In this document: positions 58,476 through 64,000 of the stretch, piece by piece
Numbering within the stretch: the stretch's first letter is position 1
How the letters are laid out: each line of letters begins with the position of its first letter
Origin: Tilletia caries
Lineage: Eukaryota; Basidiomycota; Exobasidiomycetes; Tilletiales; Tilletiaceae
DNA length: 64,000 bases
Reading direction: 5' to 3'
NCBI GenBank assembly: GCA_032718865.1
Contig: JALUTQ010000003.1
Coordinates: 650,001 to 714,000 of the forward strand
The notes under the pieces: generated by a model
What the model saw: only the letters and a program-made list of their open reading frames with translations
What the model was told of the DNA's origin: nothing
Databases searched by the model: none
Position numbers and translations under genes: made by a program

Positions 58476-60552
58476 CTTAATGAATTTCGGTCGCGAGACC
58501 TCACCTTCTAAATTTCTTACTGTTCCGATATATTCGCTCTGTGTCCTGATTCTTGACTCTCAACTCTTGACTCTTCAATAATGTCTCCAAATTCCAATCA
58601 TCTACCTCTCCAATCTCTTAGGCTCGATATGTTATCAGATATCAACATTTTTAATCCACTTTCTTTGTCCGAACGTGATGATCATTCTGACTGTATACAG
58701 CAGACAGCTGGCATAAGTTTTCAATCAAAGACCGCAAGGTCACTGGAAGGCCCCATACACAAAGGCTCCTCGCCCAAAACCATTCAATCGTCCCTCAGCA
58801 TGCTGACCTTAAACCTTGAGTGGAATTATATCAGGATGATTCTCTTCTCCTCCCTCCCTCCCTTTTTCCTTGCCTCTCACAATCTGCCATATGATAATCG
58901 CAACCCCCCTCGGCCCTATAACCTGTTGAGACCCATCCTCAGACCTCAAACGGCTCAAGAAGGGAGAGCAGAGCACAGGTGTCCAGAAGATTCAGTTGTC
59001 TTGATTCCGTAGCTTATGAGCTGCATGGCACGTCAGAGGTATCCAGAACGAGCTCCGGGTGGTGGCGCCGTAAGGCCTGCAGTCCAGTGGGCGACGAGAC
59101 CAGGTGCAGGCGGCGACGGCAACCTTCAAATGACCGGGGTCCAACCCTATGGGCGGGGAGACAATAACAGTTGCTCCAGGGGGCAGGGACGGCCAAGATC
59201 GAGACGGCACCGGGCTAGGATAGCAGAGCGGGCGGGAGGCGTAGGCCCCAAAGCTGAGGAGGAAGTGGTCCAAGCGGAGGCGCGTTTGACTACCGAGCTT
59301 GCTGCCAGAACGGTCGTCGGAAAGGGGGTACGGGCTTAAGCGGCCGTGGTTGCAGCTGACCCAATAAGAAGCTGTTCCGGCCGATTGTGTGTGCGACCGT
59401 GTAGCTGGTGCAATCGTGATAGCGGGAGGACCATGCCCGAGGCAGTACGGGCCGGCCCGTCTTGGTCGAGCTGGCAAGGCCGGAAAGATACCTCCCGCGC
59501 GAGCGAGCTGCTGTCGAGTGTCGAAGCGGGAGGACGTGGCTTCGCTGCTGCAGATGATTGAAAATTGAACACTTGGCCGAGATAGATGACAAGGACGAGG
59601 CTGTATGAGGGATTGAAGACTCACTGTCTTAAATTGTAAATGATTGTGATTGATGGCGACGGAGAGGCGATGGCCAATTGGCCAGACGCCAGTGCGGACT
59701 ATGCGAGCGTCAACGGTCAAATGCCAACTGTCAGCAAAGTGAGAAGAGAACGATGATATGCGTGAGCAACGAAACACTCTCCTGCACAGAAGGAGTTGGG
59801 AGAGATCAGCAAAGATCTGAGGCCTCAGCCGTGGACCGTGATCTGAGCCCTGAGGAGAAAGAAAAGATATCAGCTTGAGCGTACGGGGTCATTGGCCATC
59901 GGTGGCAGGGCACTTCGTTAGGAAGCCGATCCAGAGAGAAGTTGGTGAAGGAGTGGATAGGGAGAGCCAGAAGATCAGTCGAAAGAGCGTTGGGCAAAAC
60001 GAAAAGGAGAGGAAGAGGACATGTCAGCGAGTTGTGACTTCTGACCGTTCAATACCTCCTCCAGGCCACCATTAGCTGGATGGTAGCAGTAGGCGGCCAC
60101 CTGTACACGTCTGCGAGACTTGGAGATATGGTCTGCACCTCAGAATGCTCCGCAAATTAGACTAGACATGTCAGCAGGCAGAGCCATTCAGCCATCCATA
60201 GTTCTGACATAGAGTCGTCGTGTTGTTTGAAACGATGCAGTCGTTGAATACGGTATGTCGGTTTCCTGCAAGAAAAAGTCATCGAGCTGCCCTACCTGGA
60301 GAACGTTCGAATTATGGGACGATACGTCTGGAGCGTCCAAGATGCCCCCACCCTACCTAACGGTGACATACGTTCTTCAAGCACCTCATCTCCCTGAGAC
60401 TCCATCGCAAGTTCGTCGTTGATCATCGATCAAGAGTAGCTTGAGATTGCATGTAACGCTACCGTGGGAAACTGCCGCGTAGAGAGACGGGTCAGGAATG
60501 GCTCACGGGCGGAATCGGGATAGCCCTCGGACACCTCATAAGTCCCTCAGTC
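58476..60552. other. Region without a supported gene
   Basis: Open frames at 58581-59777 lack domains and coherent splicing. Nothing recognised. Confidence 0.4.
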
Positions 60553-60612
60553 AGTGTATGTATTTAAAAAAAAATCAAAAAAAATCAAAAAAAATAGTAA
60601 TAAAAAAAAATA
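60553..60612 (+). repeat. A-rich tract
   Basis: Runs of A8 separated by TC or TAGTAAT; a poly(dA:dT) tract or a decayed poly(A) tail. Confidence 0.7.
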
Positions 60613-60654
60613 GGTCCCTCACAATATGCTCAAACGACCCATGTCGCGAGAGAT

Positions 60655-60830
60655 AGATTGGCTCGACTCGCATAAATGCGAGGAGGAAAGCCCAATAAAG
60701 CTCGAAGCATAAATGCTGAGGAAGTCAAAAAGCTCAAGCTACAAGAGCGAGGATGTCAAAAGGCTCGACCTGGTCCGAAGACTGGGGAGGAATCTGTAAA
60801 GCTCGAAGGTCCAAAGACCTGAGGAAGGAG
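60655..60830 (+). repeat. Tandem repeats with variable hairpins
   Basis: Five units of about 31-40 bp, each with (A)GCTCRA, a small hairpin and GAGGA. Stems differ between units but stay self-complementary in most: CTCGCA-TAAA-TGCGAG, AGCA-TAAA-TGCT, AGGTC-CAAA-GACCT. Confidence 0.6.
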
Positions 60831-61147
60831 GGGGCCCGAAGGCAAGGAGACAGGGACGAAGAGGGGAGAAGGCGCCTTCTTTTATGCCTTTTTCAAGCGT
60901 GGCCCGAGCGTGAGCCAGGCATCACTTTGTTGGGGAACGGAGATTTAATTTTTGGGGCGGAGATAATTGAAATGAGCTATGAGGCGACCCGAGCGTGATC
61001 TTCCCTGGTCCCACGCACAACGGCAACGGTCACCGCCCACCGGTCACACTCACCGCCCAACGGTCACCCACGAACCGCAATATATTTTGTTTGAATAGAA
61101 TCTCTTTCACCGTTCTTCCCAGTCTGAGAGGCGCCCACCGGGCGCCG

Positions 61148-61265
61148 CGTACCACTAGTAAGTTAACTGTAATGATAGTAAGTGGCTAAACTGTGACTAA
61201 ACTAAACTGCGGGCGCCGGCGCCGGGTTCCAACTTAAACTAAACTTAACTGCGGACCAAAAATGG
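61148..61265 (+). repeat. TAACT-type repeat, second copy
   Basis: Shares TAAACTGTGACTAAACT and CTGCGGGCG-CGG-GCC with 45464-45505, same orientation. Confidence 0.75.
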
Positions 61266-61409
61266 ACAACTTATAATAACTGGCCGAGCCTTGTGTATAC
61301 CAAAACATATACAATGTCAGTATTTAAACCACTTGGAGCTTTCTGCTTTTCCAACATGATCAGAACGACCCCGAAGGGAGACACTCACCACATCATAATC
61401 ACGATGGCA

Positions 61410-61754
61410 TCATGCATCCAGAGCTGCGAGGACTTTCGAGTGCCGATCAAACGTCGCCCACTTCCACATCACCTCAATCTCCGCGGTCGACTCCCAAAGG
61501 CTGAGCACCTGCAAGCTCGAAAGCTGGTTGGGCCCGATGAAAACCGGCATCGGTATCACCGGCTTCACGTCGTGCTCTTTCACTCCCAGCAATATGAACT
61601 CCACATCGTCGTCTTGGCCAATCTTGCGCTTTTTGCCTCGGGCGGGCGCCGCCTTGGTCTTCACAGGAGATTTGACCGGAGACTGTTGCTGAGCTGGCAC
61701 AGGGTTCTTCCGAGGTCGACCGCGGCCACGTCGGATCGGAGGTACGCCCGTCAT
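61410..61754 (-). CDS. Small AT-hook protein or 3' exon
   Basis: 114 residues from ATG 61754: PPIRRGRGRPRKNPVPAQ is a canonical AT-hook (RGRPRK), followed by a Lys-rich stretch (ARGKKRKIGQDDDVEFILLG) and a hydrophobic end. It lies 81 bp after the neighbouring gene's stop on the same strand, so it may be a separate gene or a last exon of that gene. Confidence 0.5.
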   Translation of the reverse strand: MTGVPPIRRGRGRPRKNPVPAQQQSPVKSPVKTKAAPARGKKRKIGQDDDVEFILLGVKEHDVKPVIPMPVFIGPNQLSSLQVLSLWESTAEIEVMWKWATFDRHSKVLAALDA

Positions 61755-61834
61755 AGCTTCGACTTGACGGCGTTGAATATCAGATTACGCCACCACTTCA
61801 AAGTCGTCCGAAGAGTTTTCATCGGCAAAGTACG

Positions 61835-64000
61835 TCACGGCTGCGGCTGCCTTGCGCTTCGGTAGGCCTCGGCATTCAGTCCAACTGATTCTGTGCTGGA
61901 GTCTCCGACTGCTATTGAGACATCCGCCGCTGCCGAGGTACCCGTCTGCATCTCAGCCGTCGCGATAGTTGTCGTGACTGGCGGCGCGACCCCAGCATTG
62001 GAGGTGGCGCCTTCGACAGCAGAGGGTAAAGTCGAGGCTGCAACAGCAGTAGCAGGAGCAGATGCAGAAGCCGGCGTCGCAACCGCGGTAACTGGAGCCG
62101 TGGCTGCGACAGAAGGTACAGAAGCTGGCGGTGCGATGGTAGAGATTGAAGCGGACTGTGCAAAGACAGCAGCAGCCAGGTCGCCAATCGTGGTAGCAGG
62201 AGCAGGGGTAGCGACAGGTGCAGGTGCAGTTGCAAGTTCGCCAATGATAGTCGCATGTGCAGGTGTAGGAGTAGGAACAGAAGCAGGTGCAGTTACAGTT
62301 GCCGATAGAGGGGCATGAAACGGCGCTGCATCCTGCTTGGTGCCAGTACGCGGCGTCCTTGAACTACGCTTCCGCGGACTGGGACCCGGCGACTCCGCTC
62401 CTTCCTTCTTGACGCCATTTTTCCCGCGAGTGTGCCGACGCCAGCTTATCAACTCTTCGTCGTCGCTTTCGTTCTCGCCGAACCCAAAGTAGTCATCACA
62501 CCTCTCGAGGTTGACGGTCGCATCCGCAGATCCAGGACGGGCGGTGAGCGGCAGCTTGTCGGTGCTGCACCAGAACGGGGATTCGAGCTTTGTCCGGCCA
62601 CGAACCTCGTTCTCCATCGAGCCGTACGGACGCTTGCGGAATGAAGCTCGCTCGAGCCGAGTTTGGAATTTGTCGGGAAGTCGCCGACCGACGTGGAGCA
62701 GAAGGCGCAGGTGCATGAGGGAAGGGTAGAACATGCGAGAGTGGTACAGGTCCATGATGGCCCCATTGCCGTCGAGCAACGCATGCCCATACATGATGTC
62801 GGCAGCTTCCGAATGCGCTCCGAACACCTCCAGGACAGCTTCAGCCAGAGGAATGGAAAGAGGCGAAAAACATTGTGCGAAGTCGTACGCCCTGTGGTAC
62901 GAATGTGCGCAAGTCATGTTGCCGTACAGTCTGCAGAAAGAACATCCGGTCAGCTCCGTAAAGGTAACTGGGTGAGAGCCTCCAATCAAACTCACAGGTT
63001 GTCGTCGGCCCATGGATTAGAGCTGAGGAACGGATTCTTGTCCGGAAGCGGTTCCTCCTTCAGCTCAGACTCCGAAGTAGCGGATATAGCTGCTTGCTGC
63101 TGCGGTTGGTTCTGCTCTGCGCCAGGAGTGCTTGCATCGTTGCCCGTTGACGTTTCCGCGGGCTTGTCGAGCGCCGGGCCTTTACCCTTGTCATCTGTTC
63201 GTTCTGCCTCCGTAGTCTCTCAAGGGAAGTCGGTAAACTTGCCGACTCTACGAAGCTGGTACGGATTGTTTGTGGTCTCGTCGGAGCAGGCGTCCACATC
63301 CATCATCGCTCCTGCATAGTTCCAGGCAAGCAAAGAAACGGGCCGCTCCTCCCTGTGGTCAGATTCTCTGTTGTCAGGATCGTCGGCTTGCAGCTGGTCC
63401 AAATCAAACCCTGCAGAGCGTGAAACAAGCGAATGGCGTCAATAAAAGCGACGAAACCAAGTTCAACAGTAGGGAGTACTCACACCACCGATGCAGTTTC
63501 TCCAGCATTATTTGCTTGAAGTACTTCTTGTCCTCGACGAAGTTGTACAGGGCCAAGACGGATGCGCCCTTACAAGGATGCCCTGATCGTACAAGGACCG
63601 TCAGCAACAGTTTTCGCTCACGTACGTCCAAAATATCCTTGACCACTCACAAAAACACTTCCGCAACGCCTCGTAAGCTGCTACTTTGGCATTCACCTCG
63701 TCGTCGCGAAGGAGGTCGCGAGCGTATTGCAGCGGGACCGCAGTAGTCATGAACTCATTCGCAACCAGATCGACAATCAGGCGCTGTGTCAGATGGGGGC
63801 GTGCGTCGGCAAGAGCCTTGTGAAGCTTGTTCCGCGCAGTATCAGTGCCATAGTCGGTGTGCGCAAGGAACTTGATCACTGCAGACGTCCCAAATTTGTC
63901 AGAGAGGAGTGCAGACAAGAGTATAAAACGCACCAGATGTTTGACTCACAAGCAGCTTTGCGAGGCAAGAGTGGGATGACTTCAGTCTTCAGGGAAGTCT
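61835..64000 (-). CDS. Multi-exon protein with Ala/Pro-rich tail, 5' partial
   Basis: Exons 64000-63950 (open at the edge), 63878-63651, 63582-63484, 63410-63252, 63203-62996 and 62930-61835, all in frame, about 613 residues visible. The first exons are helical (RNKLHKALADARPHLTQRL, EDKKYFKQIMLEKLHRW). A 48-nt intron at 63204-63251 (donor GTAGAG) is needed, otherwise TGA at 63220 interrupts the same frame. A conserved-looking block (YGNMTCAHSYHRAYDFAQ, SRMFYPSLMHLRLLLHVG) precedes a basic, then Ala/Thr/Pro-rich tail. The last residues could alternatively read PKRKAAAAVTYFADENSSDD in another frame. No family recognised. Confidence 0.6.

Noticed and set aside
59014..59777. Ser/Arg-rich ORF as a gene
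   Set aside because: Overlaps equally long frames on the other strand and has no motif.
60655..60830. CRISPR-like array
   Set aside because: Units are short, adjacent and diverged, without unique spacers, in a eukaryotic genome.
63220..63402. Separate 60-residue gene ending at 63220
   Set aside because: Its flanking splice sites place it as an internal exon of the larger minus-strand gene.

Overview
The window looks like chromosomal DNA from a filamentous or yeast-like basidiomycete fungus. The evidence is GC-rich compact genes, many short GT-AG introns (about 48-115 nt, mostly with GTGAGT donors), fungal proteins such as Pet127 and the ankyrin-DHHC palmitoyltransferase Akr1, and a fungal transposon load of Copia, DIRS-like, Helitron and MITE elements. 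I cannot name the species.

Left part (1-24 kb) is mostly host genes. In order: the 3' part of an acidic repeat-rich protein; a four-span membrane protein; two related small cysteine-rich secreted proteins (4.3-4.7 and 5.8-6.1 kb), each with one intron; PET127 (seven exons) diverging from AKR1 (five exons); a complete 6.4-kb Copia retrotransposon with 229/230-identical LTRs, a 5-bp TSD and an hAT-type MITE nested inside it; then a large three-exon alpha/beta-hydrolase gene whose upstream region received the Copia.

Middle part (24-39 kb) is a transposon nest. An old repeat, intact at 5.46-5.70 kb, is present here inverted and split into three collinear pieces (24.35, 25.45 and 33.17 kb) by later insertions. 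One insertion carries a tRNA-like segment. Another is a DIRS-like tyrosine-recombinase retroelement (plus strand) with inverted terminal repeats and an intron-like gap inside its RT. A second, different DIRS-like element (minus strand) follows.

Right part (39-64 kb) is an accessory landscape. From 45.2 to 39.3 kb lies a same-strand mosaic of broken genes: a coiled-coil piece, a short diflavin-reductase-like piece, a SKI2 helicase pseudogene, an internal piece of UDP-galactopyranose mutase, and an unknown 3' tail. Next come TAACT-rich repeats, an F-box-like gene, a Helitron (Rep HUH plus Pif1-like helicase) flanked by two related OB-fold-like genes, a run of hairpin-bearing tandem repeats, and a multi-exon AT-hook gene that runs off the right edge.

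Most reading-frame breaks in the accessory ORFs are cured by ignoring one base of a homopolymer run (usually A5), whereas the long host genes read cleanly. This is either a systematic sequence error or a real mutational signature and is listed as a finding.
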